A stretch of DNA of 8,176 bases from Lachnospiraceae bacterium UBA4317 (GCA_002394525.1 DGUF01000224.1:1-8176); one strand, 5' to 3'; shown: positions 1 to 5,356, numbered from the stretch's first letter. The notes: generated by a model not told the origin, from the sequence alone. Program-made: numbers and translations.

Positions 1-508
1 CGGCCACATTGGACAGGCTTCCCTGAAGGGACATGCCGACAGCCAGCATGAGAGTGCCCAGGACCGTGACGATCGAGGCCGTATTGACGCCCAGCTGGCC
101 CAGGATCATAAAGATCAGGATGATATGCAGGATGATATCCAGGGCCGATCCCAGGAACCGAATCAGGCCGACGTCGGCCTGGGTCCGCTCCAGGGTCTTT
201 TTCAGCATACCGTGGAGCAGGCTGATCAGCTTTCTGCCCACAATCAAAATGACCAGACAGACGACTATATTAAAGGCCAGAGACCGGATCCCCGGCAGGA
301 GCTCATCCATGATCGTCTTCATATTTGAGACGGAAAGGTCGGAAGGCTCGATGGGCTCCAGGTCCTCCAGCTTTTCGATCGGATTGGATTCCATGGCCGT
401 CGTGATCAGACCGGGCCATCCTGCCCGTCCGGCCGCCCGAAACAGGCCTGTCAGACCAGGTCCGCCGGTCAGACTTGCCAGGCCGCTTTTCATCAGATTA
501 CAAATCAA
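1..508 (-). CDS. mscS: MscS-family mechanosensitive channel, N-terminal part (runs off the window edge)
   Basis: This is a small-conductance mechanosensitive ion channel of the inner membrane, which releases solutes during hypo-osmotic shock. About 169 residues are visible. After a roughly 70-residue N-terminal extension come a TM1-like helix (about 75-98), TM2 (about 116-140) and the start of the pore helix TM3. TM3 carries the family signature: ASIVTVLG at 144-151 and AVGMSLQGSLSNVA at 156-169, close to E. coli MscS. The start is taken as TTG at 508 because AAGGAG lies 6 bases upstream and an in-frame TGA sits two codons before it. ATG at 493 and ATG at 394 lack a good ribosome site. It follows thrH by 48 bp with no terminator between, so the two are probably one transcript. 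The N-terminal 70 residues are unlike E. coli MscS, and the C-terminal cytoplasmic domain lies outside the window. Confidence 0.93.
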   Translation of the reverse strand, partial: MICNLMKSGLASLTGGPGLTGLFRAAGRAGWPGLITTAMESNPIEKLEDLEPIEPSDLSVSNMKTIMDELLPGIRSLAFNIVVCLVILIVGRKLISLLHGMLKKTLERTQADVGLIRFLGSALDIILHIILIFMILGQLGVNTASIVTVLGTLMLAVGMSLQGSLSNVA

Positions 509-556
509 GGCTCACTCCTTCCTGCCTCTCAAAAATCCGTGATCCGCATCCGCCTG

Positions 557-1162
557 TCAGGCGCCGATCGCTTTTTTGATCGCGGCAAGAAGGTCGTCGT
601 ATTCCTCGAAGGCCGGAAGGTCCGGATTGTCCCTGCGGATCTGGTCCGTGCTGCGGAAGAGGAAGCCGTCCTTGCCGGCCCGGATCATGGCCAGGTCGTT
701 GTAGCTGTCGCCGATCCCGATCGTCTCAAATCCGACCGACTGGAGGGCGCGGACCGTGGAGAGCTTGGAGTTGGCCACGCGCATCTTGTGGCCGATGATC
801 TCACCGTCCGGAGCCACCACCAGGGAATTGCAGAAGAGGGTGGGCCAGCCCAGCTTTTTCATCAGGGGCTTCGCGAATTCCGTAAAGGTATCGCTGATGA
901 TGACGGCCTGGGTCAGGCTGCGAAGCTCATTGAGAAATTCAAGGGCCCCCGGGAGCGGATCGATCTTTTCGATCGTCTCCTGGATCTGGGGAAGCCCCAG
1001 TCCGTGTTCATGCAGGATAGCGCGGCGAAATGCCATCAGCTTATCATAATCGGGCTCGTCCCGGGTCGTCCTTTTCAGCTCCGGGATCCCCGTCACCTCC
1101 GAAAAAGCGATCCAGATTTCAGGTACCAGTACACCTTCCAGGTCCAGACAGACTATATGCAT
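557..1162 (-). CDS. thrH: ThrH-type phosphoserine phosphatase / phosphoserine:homoserine phosphotransferase
   Basis: This cytoplasmic HAD-superfamily enzyme of 201 residues matches Pseudomonas ThrH (about 205) along its length. ThrH removes phosphate from phosphoserine, the last step of serine synthesis, and can pass it to homoserine, feeding threonine synthesis. HAD motif I is D7-L-E9 inside CLDLEGVLVPEIWIAF, a near-diagnostic ThrH N-terminus; the second acidic residue is Glu rather than Asp. Motif II is S90-D91-T92, motif III is probably K133, and motif IV is GDSYND at 151-156. The ATG start at 1162 has AAAGGA 9 bases upstream. It is followed closely by the MscS gene. A promoter and a terminator-like hairpin lie in its leader, suggesting attenuation. 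Which of the two reactions matters here cannot be read from sequence; the family assignment is firm. Confidence 0.93.
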   Translation of the reverse strand: MHIVCLDLEGVLVPEIWIAFSEVTGIPELKRTTRDEPDYDKLMAFRRAILHEHGLGLPQIQETIEKIDPLPGALEFLNELRSLTQAVIISDTFTEFAKPLMKKLGWPTLFCNSLVVAPDGEIIGHKMRVANSKLSTVRALQSVGFETIGIGDSYNDLAMIRAGKDGFLFRSTDQIRRDNPDLPAFEEYDDLLAAIKKAIGA

Positions 1163-1231
1163 CTCTTGAGTTCCTTTCTTTCACTTATCTGAGGGCCGCG
1201 CGCCCTTCCCCTCCCGGGGATGCCGCGGCGC

Positions 1232-1296
1232 AAAAAAGGTCCTGCGGAAGGCCGGTCTGCACTGTATCAAAATAAAGTGCAGGTCCCCGCAGTTCC
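1232..1296 (-). terminator. Intrinsic terminator or attenuator in the thrH leader
   Basis: On the minus strand, CTGCGG (1287-1292) pairs with CCGCAG (1242-1247). A flanking GG/CC pair closes the stem across a two-base internal loop, and an inner perfect stem CTGCACT/AGTGCAG (1276-1282 with 1257-1263) has a 12-base loop. The outer stem ends directly at a run of six T (1237-1232), the classic Rho-independent form. It sits downstream of the 1320-1348 promoter and upstream of thrH, so transcripts from that promoter would have to read through it to reach thrH. Confidence 0.6.
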
Positions 1297-1319
1297 AGAA
1301 TGTTGATATGATCTTTTCT

Positions 1320-1348
1320 ATGGTAGCATGGAAAAACCATTTTTTCAA
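1320..1348 (-). promoter_or_regulatory. Sigma-A-type promoter candidate upstream of thrH
   Basis: On the minus strand TTGAAA (1348-1343) and TACCAT (1325-1320) are separated by exactly 17 bases. The -35 matches consensus at five of six positions and the -10 at four. The predicted start is near 1313, giving a leader of about 150 bases before thrH. It lies just after the terminator hairpin of the preceding operon. No other promoter-like pair was seen closer to thrH. Confidence 0.5.
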
Positions 1349-1358
1349 ACATATTAAA

Positions 1359-1384
1359 GGAGCCGGCAGCTGGCTGCCGGCCCC
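1359..1384 (-). terminator. Terminator hairpin after the anti-sigma gene
   Basis: On the minus strand GGGGCCGGCAG (1384-1374) and CTGCCGGCTCC (1369-1359) form an 11-bp stem with one G-U pair and a four-base loop. It is followed by TTTAATATGTTTG, a weak T-rich tail. It starts 16 bases after the anti-sigma stop codon, so it probably ends the MBL/sigma/anti-sigma transcript. Confidence 0.6.
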
Positions 1385-1400
1385 TGAAAGGACGATCTTT

Positions 1401-2690
1401 TTACTGGTTCTGCCCCTCTTTCCTGAGGGCGTCGGTGATGTCCCGGGGGATGGTAAACTCGACTGTCCCCATATACATGGGGGCGACCTCCATCTCGTCA
1501 AAGCAGACCACCAGGTCTCCCCTGTCATTGAAATAGAAGTCCTGATCGGGACGGATCAGACTGAAATCTGAGTCCGGATCCTCCTCCGAATCGATCCAGT
1601 ACTGGACATCCGGATCCGCCGCCATCCGGTCCTTCATCTGGCTGATGATATTTTCACTGATGGGTGTGATGTAGTCGATATCACTGCCGAACCAGGACTC
1701 CAGGGTCGTCCGCTCTCCGGTCTTTTTATTGATCACAAAATGGTCGGTCTGCTCCCAGCCGTCCGCGGAGGCCGTAAAGGTGTTGACCGCCACACAGAGC
1801 CAGTCTGCGGAATCCGTCACCGTCTCATGGGTAAAGCGCAGGGTCATATAGCCGTGCTCTCCGGAAATGCCCTTTTCAAAATCGGCTATGGCGGCCCGGG
1901 CCTTGTCCCGGACCTCCTCTGTGACCTGTGCGGCTGTCAGGACAGCCTGTATGGAGGCATCCTCCGCCTCCTCCGAAGACGCGCCCGCAGCAGACTCATC
2001 ATCCTCTGACGGCTCATCCAGTTCATACTCTTTGGCGGATTCGGGAGAGAGCTCCTCCACAGTGCCGGCCAGGACGCTGACTCCGCAGGTCCTGCTGACC
2101 CGGCTGCCGGCATCGCCGTCTTTTATAGATGTCTCATCCGCGGGGCCCGGTTCTTCGGAACTCTGCTCTGCAGGGCTCAGCTCTGCGGAACTCTGCTCCG
2201 CGAGGCCCGTTTCTTCGGAACTCTGCTCTGCGGGGCCCGGTTCTGCGGCGCTCTCCTTCTGGAGGCTCTGCTCTTTGGAGCTCTTTATTTCGGAATCAAC
2301 CTCTTCGGAGCTCTCCCCGCCGCCCTTTGCCGAGACGATGGCCGGCTCCTCCACATAGGCGTCCGACCGCTCATCTGCATGCTCATAGCTGCGCACAGTG
2401 ACCATGCGGAAATACCTGCCCAGGACAGGGATCCCCCCAAAGGCAGATGCGGCGCCGGGGCTCAGGTTGGGCAGCAACAGGGAGAGGCACAGGACCGCCG
2501 CGGCCGGGGCCGCCCAGCGCTGGAGCCTGAACAGGCTTCTTTTGGCGCGGGAAGGCCTTTGGGAAGCCTTTTTGAAAACCTGCTCTTCGGTCTCCTCACC
2601 GGCAGGGTCCGCCTCCGGCATTCTGCCCGCCTCCTCTATGTACTGGTCCCGGATCCCGCTCATGGCCTCCAGTAAATCATACTTATCCAT
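1401..2690 (-). CDS. RsiV-type transmembrane anti-sigma factor with a long acidic repeat linker
   Basis: This 429-residue single-pass membrane protein should hold its partner ECF sigma factor inactive until an envelope signal triggers its proteolysis. Residues 1-58 are a charged cytoplasmic segment. One membrane helix spans about 59-74, followed by AASA (80-83) and an amphipathic stretch FGGIPVLGRYFRMVTV typical of clostridial RsiV/DUF4179 relatives. Residues about 110-250 form a Ser/Glu/Pro-rich acidic linker with three decapeptide repeats. The C-terminal 150 residues (about 271-424, including DFYFNDRGDLVVCFDEMEVAP and MGTVEFTIP) match the DUF3298/RsiV sensor domain, which binds lysozyme in Bacillus subtilis RsiV. 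The protein is longer than that homologue (about 285) because of the linker. The ATG at 2690 shares a base with the sigma stop (TGATG), implying translational coupling; GTG at 2693 is an alternative start. The ligand is not known. Confidence 0.88.
   Translation of the reverse strand: MDKYDLLEAMSGIRDQYIEEAGRMPEADPAGEETEEQVFKKASQRPSRAKRSLFRLQRWAAPAAAVLCLSLLLPNLSPGAASAFGGIPVLGRYFRMVTVRSYEHADERSDAYVEEPAIVSAKGGGESSEEVDSEIKSSKEQSLQKESAAEPGPAEQSSEETGLAEQSSAELSPAEQSSEEPGPADETSIKDGDAGSRVSRTCGVSVLAGTVEELSPESAKEYELDEPSEDDESAAGASSEEAEDASIQAVLTAAQVTEEVRDKARAAIADFEKGISGEHGYMTLRFTHETVTDSADWLCVAVNTFTASADGWEQTDHFVINKKTGERTTLESWFGSDIDYITPISENIISQMKDRMAADPDVQYWIDSEEDPDSDFSLIRPDQDFYFNDRGDLVVCFDEMEVAPMYMGTVEFTIPRDITDALRKEGQNQ
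2142..2231 (-). repeat. Three tandem 30-bp repeats encoding decapeptides in the anti-sigma linker
   Basis: Three consecutive in-frame 30-bp units encode AEQSSEETGL, AEQSSAELSP and AEQSSEEPGP (residues 154-183). Decayed half-units flank them on both sides (ESAAEPGP before, ADETS after). The DNA units are themselves similar, with TTCTTCGGAACTCTGCTCTGC recurring in near-identical form on the plus strand, so recent slippage or unequal exchange is plausible and length variation between strains would be expected. Confidence 0.85.
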
Positions 2691-3250
2691 CACATTAATC
2701 CCTCTTTTTCCAGATGTTTCTGAAGCGACCGCCTCATGCGCAGCAGCGTCACCTTGACGTCGCTGGTGCCGAGCCCGTACATTTCGGCGATATCGACCAC
2801 CGGATCCATGTAAAAATACCTTCTCACGAAAAGCTTTCTCTGTTTTTCGGAAACCGTGTCGAGATATTCATTGATGGCCTTTTCCAGCGCCTTGCGGTCC
2901 ACGGTCTCCGAGACATTGTCCGAGGAGCAGGATGCGCACTCCCCCAGTTCATCCAGAGATTCCGAGAGGCGGTCGCCGGTCCTCTTGAGCGCGTGCCCGG
3001 CCCGGTATCTGGAGATCGCCAGGTTTCTGGTGATCCGGCCCAGAAAAGCGCTCAGGCAGTCGGGCTTCGCGGGAGGGATGCTGTTCCAGGCACCCAGCCA
3101 GGTGTCGTTCAGGCACTCCTGCACATCCTCCTCCACGCCCAGAATGTTGTAGGCGATCGTGCGGCAGTAGCGGCCGTAGGCGGCCTCCGTCATGGTAATG
3201 GCACTCTCATCTCTGTTCCAGAACAGATCTATGATCTTTTTATCGTCCAT
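2690..3250 (-). CDS. ECF-type RNA polymerase sigma factor
   Basis: This 186-residue group IV sigma factor directs RNA polymerase to stress promoters. Sigma region 2 covers about 24-85; AYGRYCRTIAYNILG and the core-binding stretch EDVQECLNDTWLGAWNSIPP lead into LSAFLGRITRNLAISRYRAG, characteristic of clostridial ECF factors. Region 4 covers about 121-180 with a helix-turn-helix near 152-176 (DIAEMYGLGTSDVKVTLLRM). I chose ATG at 3250 because the AG-rich GGAGAAGAGAAGAG lies just before it and MDDKKIIDLFWNRDESAI is a typical family start. The longer frame from 3313 has no ribosome site and adds 21 unlike residues. It follows the MBL lipoprotein gene by 66 bp and overlaps the anti-sigma gene by one base. 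Clustering with an RsiV-type regulator makes a SigV-like role likely, but orthology to B. subtilis SigV is not shown. Confidence 0.93.
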   Translation of the reverse strand: MDDKKIIDLFWNRDESAITMTEAAYGRYCRTIAYNILGVEEDVQECLNDTWLGAWNSIPPAKPDCLSAFLGRITRNLAISRYRAGHALKRTGDRLSESLDELGECASCSSDNVSETVDRKALEKAINEYLDTVSEKQRKLFVRRYFYMDPVVDIAEMYGLGTSDVKVTLLRMRRSLQKHLEKEGLM

Positions 3251-3316
3251 TTGGTCTCTTCTCTTCTCCGGTGCGCCTTCTGAAAAGACGCTCTTACTTA
3301 TAATAAACGGCATTCA

Positions 3317-4228
3317 TCAGCGGAGGGTTACACTGACCTCGTAGTCCTTCTTCCCGTTCCCCGTGACTGTGATCGTTCCGTCCTCTGAGGTCCGGTAGAC
3401 ATCCACATCCTCTTCCTCCAGCTTTTTGAGCACTTTGGGGGAGGCATCCTCGTCCAGGCTGTCCGTGATCACGGCGATCTTCGGAGAGACCGCCTCGATC
3501 ATGTCCGCGCTGTTTTTTTCCTTTTTTCCGTGGTGGGGGAGCTTGAGCAGGTCATACTCCCGGCTGCTCTCCTCCAGCCAGACGTCGATCGCGTCCCGTT
3601 CTATATCGCCCGGCAAAAACCAGGAGTCCTCCCCGTAAAAGGCCTCGACTGTCAGCGAGGCGTCGTTGTCGTTTTCCTCCAGCGGGTCATAGGGGACCAG
3701 GGCGGGATTGATCCTGATCTCCAGGCCGCCCAGGGCCAGGTTCTGTGCGGACTCGACATTGACGGCATGCAGCCCCTCCGACTGGATCAGGGCCAGCAGG
3801 GGCCCGCTCTTGTCCGCTTCCCCCTCGTAGTCAGGCAGGTAGATGGTGTCCGCCGGGACCTGGTTCAGGATCCTTTCGGCCCCGCCCACATGGTCCTTGT
3901 CGTAGTGGGTGATGATCGCCGCGTCCAGCTTCTCCACGCCGCGGTCCTTCAGCTCCTCCAGGACCTGGTCCGCGGTCTCCGCATAGCCGGTGTCCAGGAG
4001 CAGAAAGTGGTCCTCACAGTGAAAGAGGATGCAGTCTCCCTTTCCCACATCAAAAAAGACCGCCTCCATCGTTCCGTCCGCCAGGGGGGCCGCAGCAGCC
4101 GCAGGTGCCTGGCCCTGTGCGCCGGCAGATCCCGTGGTCTTCGCCTTCCCGCAGCCGGCAGCCAGCACAAGAGCCAGCAGCACTGACAGAATCATGTTTA
4201 TCCTTTTGCGTCTTCTCTTTTCTGTCAT
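3317..4228 (-). CDS. Lipoprotein with a ComEC-like metallo-beta-lactamase domain
   Basis: This 303-residue protein starts with a basic n-region (MTEKRRRKR), a hydrophobic segment (12-25) and a lipobox LAAGC with Cys26 as the lipid-anchor site, so it should sit on the outer face of the membrane. An Ala-rich linker (about 31-50) follows. The rest is a metallo-beta-lactamase fold of the ComEC/Rec2 C-terminal type: FFDVGKGD (58-65), metal motif H108-Y-D-K-D112-H113-VGG, NDNDASL (186-192), PGD (206-208) and LPHHG (230-234). Relatives include the DNA-uptake-associated nuclease-like domain of ComEC, so a phosphodiesterase or nuclease activity is plausible but unproven. The ATG at 4228 has AAGG 8 bases and GGAGG 13 bases upstream; a frame from 4288 lacks a ribosome site and would displace the signal peptide. 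It is the first gene of a probable operon with the sigma and anti-sigma genes. Confidence 0.88.
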   Translation of the reverse strand: MTEKRRRKRINMILSVLLALVLAAGCGKAKTTGSAGAQGQAPAAAAAPLADGTMEAVFFDVGKGDCILFHCEDHFLLLDTGYAETADQVLEELKDRGVEKLDAAIITHYDKDHVGGAERILNQVPADTIYLPDYEGEADKSGPLLALIQSEGLHAVNVESAQNLALGGLEIRINPALVPYDPLEENDNDASLTVEAFYGEDSWFLPGDIERDAIDVWLEESSREYDLLKLPHHGKKEKNSADMIEAVSPKIAVITDSLDEDASPKVLKKLEEEDVDVYRTSEDGTITVTGNGKKDYEVSVTLR

Positions 4229-4274
4229 CTGTTCCGCCTTTCCTCCAAAGTCATTCCTTTTCCAGTCTTCCACA

Positions 4275-4306
4275 CCATGCCGGAGCACGTAAGTGCGCAG
4301 GCATGG
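4275..4306 (-). other. Hairpin in the leader of the MBL lipoprotein gene
   Basis: CCATGCC (4275-4281) and GGCATGG (4300-4306) are perfect 7-bp arms. Inside them GCAC/GTGC forms a second stem around a four-base loop, separated from the outer stem by a symmetric three-base internal loop. It lies about 47 bases upstream of the chosen start and has no T-tract, so it looks like an RNA structure or operator rather than a terminator. Confidence 0.4.
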
Positions 4307-4417
4307 CCAGCAGGTCTCCCGGGAGCCCGCGCGCCTTGCTCTATCATAGACAGAATCTGTGTATAGGCTGTGAATAAAACGTTACATGTCAGAGCCCCCT
4401 CGATGGGCATGGAGATG

Positions 4418-4454
4418 AAAAGAAGGCTGTACGCGTCTTCCGCATACAGCCTTC
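4418..4454 (-). terminator. Rho-independent terminator after the Asp-repeat gene
   Basis: GAAGGCTGTA (4422-4431) and TACAGCCTTC (4445-4454) are perfect 10-bp arms; an inner GCG/CGC pair extends the stem past one mismatch to a five-base loop. On the minus strand the stem is followed at once by TTTTC. It lies 115 bases beyond the stop codon of the 4569-5009 gene and separates it from the MBL operon. Confidence 0.75.
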
Positions 4455-4497
4455 CGGCAGCCCCCTCCGGGGCGGTTTCTGTAGAAGGGATACAAGC

Positions 4498-4532
4498 GCT
4501 GCCGTCACCGGTTCCCGAGTCCCGCCGGCAGC
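4498..4532 (-). other. Inverted repeat in the trailer of the Asp-repeat gene
   Basis: GCTGCCG (4498-4504) and CGGCAGC (4526-4532) are perfect 7-bp arms with a 21-base loop. A second CGGCAGC (4455-4461) could pair with the same GCTGCCG, so two exclusive stems are possible. No T-tract follows. Confidence 0.35.
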
Positions 4533-4568
4533 AGCTGTCCTCAAAAGCATGGGCCGGTCAGAGCCGGA

Positions 4569-5009
4569 TCAGTCCCTCTTGACGGTCGCTCTGGCATTTT
4601 TGACCAGGGAATTCATCTCTGCCAGGGCCTTCTTCAGACGCTCGCTGTCGTACTCGTCTGCGAGCAGGGCGCGGTAGATGACGGCCGCCTGCTGCTGCAG
4701 CGTGCCTTCAATGCCTGCCCCGATGCCGACCAGGCGAAGGTCGCCGTTGCTCTGCTCGTCATAGAAGGCGACGTCGGGAAGATCATCCTGGGATGTGTCC
4801 ATGAAATACAGGTTAAATTCATTATCCCCGGTCAGGTCGACAGCCATTGTGTCCACTCTTCCGTCTCCGACAGAATCCATGAGACCGAGATCTACCTTTC
4901 TATCTGCATCCAGATCAAGAAAAATCTCATCCTTCTTGCTGGTGAGAATCATCTTGCTGAGTGTGGGGTCTTCCTTCATTCTTGTCTTGATTTTTGCGAT
5001 AGCAGTCAT
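4569..5009 (-). CDS. Small Asp-repeat protein of unknown function
   Basis: I do not recognise this 146-residue protein. It has no signal peptide or membrane helix and is presumably cytoplasmic. Residues 1-30 are a basic, helical-looking start with two lysine clusters. Residues 32-95 are five tandem 13-residue units that begin at Asp32, 45, 58, 71 and 84 and follow the pattern D-x3-D-x3-(D/N)-hydrophobic-x-hydrophobic, as in DSVGDGRVDTMAV and DLTGDNEFNLYFM. The fifth unit is degenerate. This resembles the Asp-rich, possibly Ca2+-binding loops of FG-GAP/VCBS or EF-hand-like repeats, but no standard EF-hand is complete. Residues 100-140 are predicted helical (YRALLADEYDSERLKKALAEM). The ATG at 5009 has AGGGAGG 9 bases upstream. 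It is transcribed divergently from rpoN, has its own promoter candidate and ends at its own terminator. Its role is unknown. Confidence 0.8.
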   Translation of the reverse strand: MTAIAKIKTRMKEDPTLSKMILTSKKDEIFLDLDADRKVDLGLMDSVGDGRVDTMAVDLTGDNEFNLYFMDTSQDDLPDVAFYDEQSNGDLRLVGIGAGIEGTLQQQAAVIYRALLADEYDSERLKKALAEMNSLVKNARATVKRD

Positions 5010-5058
5010 AAAATAATACCTCCCTCACTTCCGGCCGCCTCCGGTCGTCCGGATCCTG

Positions 5059-5074
5059 AAAACCGGCCGGTTTT
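5059..5074. repeat. Perfect 16-bp palindrome in the leader of the Asp-repeat gene
   Basis: AAAACCGGCCGGTTTT reads the same on both strands without any spacer. It begins about 9 bases after the predicted transcription start of the minus-strand gene, where a dimeric regulator could block elongation. A perfect palindrome with no loop fits a protein-binding site better than an RNA hairpin. Confidence 0.45.
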
Positions 5075-5089
5075 GTCATTGCTTTTACT

Positions 5090-5118
5090 ATTGTATAACT
5101 AATCCGCATATTAGTCAC
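5090..5118 (-). promoter_or_regulatory. Sigma-A-type promoter of the Asp-repeat gene with an embedded inverted repeat
   Basis: On the minus strand GTGACT (5118-5113) and TACAAT (5095-5090) are 17 bases apart; the -10 matches five of six and the -35 four of six positions. ACTAAT (5098-5103) and ATTAGT (5110-5115) form a perfect 6-bp inverted repeat with a 6-base spacer, filling the space between the two elements and overlapping the -35. That position suits a repressor operator. The expected start near 5083 gives a leader of about 74 bases. Confidence 0.55.
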
Positions 5119-5356
5119 GGATTTTCTTATTTATATTTGCAGCCCCTTATTTCCGGTCCAGCCATGGCGAATCCGACTGGTTTTTATGTCAACAGCGCAA
5201 AAGCCCGGGGCAGCCGGCTGCAGGGCGCGGATCTGTAAAGCTGAAGTGTAAAACCCCGGGTTTTTGCGTTGGAAATCACGCAAAACGCCTCGCGTTTCAG
5301 GTTGGCCTGAGCTGTAACCCTGTGTCATAAAAATGCCGGCAGGGCCGCGACAGCAT
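5119..5356. other. Core of the divergent intergenic region between the Asp-repeat gene and rpoN
   Basis: These 238 bases lie outside both predicted transcripts. No credible gene was found; the minus-strand frame at 5131-5424 lacks a ribosome site and recognisable content. The stretch contains the large inverted-repeat element at 5190-5297 and a further inverted repeat AAATGC/GCATTT (5331-5336 and 5353-5358) that overlaps the rpoN -35 element and could be an operator. Confidence 0.5.
5190..5297 (+). other. Structured element of nested and competing inverted repeats
   Basis: CGCAAAAGCCCGGGG (5196-5210) pairs with CCCCGGGTTTTTGCG (5254-5268) over 15 bp; the single non-Watson-Crick position is G-U in plus-strand RNA but C-A in minus-strand RNA. 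The 43-base loop contains the palindrome CAGCCGGCTG (5211-5220). TTTTGCG (5262-5268) can instead pair with CGCAAAA (5279-5285) across a 10-base loop. AAACGC/GCGTTT (5283-5288 and 5292-5297) forms a third hairpin overlapping that site. It could be an RNA switch, a small RNA, a terminator-like relic or a miniature repeat element. No promoter driving it was found. Confidence 0.4.

Larger units (their letters stand above)
4229..4568. other. Non-coding interval between the Asp-repeat gene and the MBL gene
   Basis: No convincing gene lies in these 340 bases. On the minus strand it holds, in order, the trailer of the Asp-repeat gene with a hairpin (4498-4532), a strong terminator (4418-4454), an AT-richer stretch (4341-4385) and the leader of the MBL gene with a hairpin (4275-4306). 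The promoter of the MBL operon probably lies in the AT-richer stretch: TATGAT at 4348-4343 and TATACA at 4365-4360 are possible -10 elements, but neither has a good -35. Confidence 0.6.

Noticed and set aside
539..1192. A 217-codon plus-strand frame opposite thrH
   Set aside because: No recognisable domain or ribosome site; thrH on the minus strand explains the coding signal.
1232..1310. T-box riboswitch upstream of thrH
   Set aside because: TGGAACTGCGG resembles the T-box core (TGGNACCGCG) and precedes a terminator, but there is no room for Stem I with a specifier loop: only about 110 bases separate it from the anti-sigma stop, and they hold a terminator and a promoter.
3251..3313. Start of the ECF sigma gene at ATG 3313
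   Set aside because: No Shine-Dalgarno sequence precedes it and the 21 added residues do not resemble the family; ATG 3250 has a purine-rich site and a typical N-terminus.
3250..3340. ECF-type autoregulated promoter directly before the sigma gene
   Set aside because: GTAAC and CGTC both occur on the minus strand, but they are more than 30 bases apart, about twice the needed spacing.
4340..4390. ECF-type autoregulated promoter (AAC ... CGTC) upstream of the MBL operon
   Set aside because: TGTAACG occurs on the minus strand but no CGTC-like -10 is found 16-17 bases downstream.
5120..5165. Sigma-54 (-24/-12) promoter between the divergent genes
   Set aside because: The stretch GGGGCTGCAAAT looked suggestive on the minus strand, but no GG and GC pair has the required 10-base spacing.
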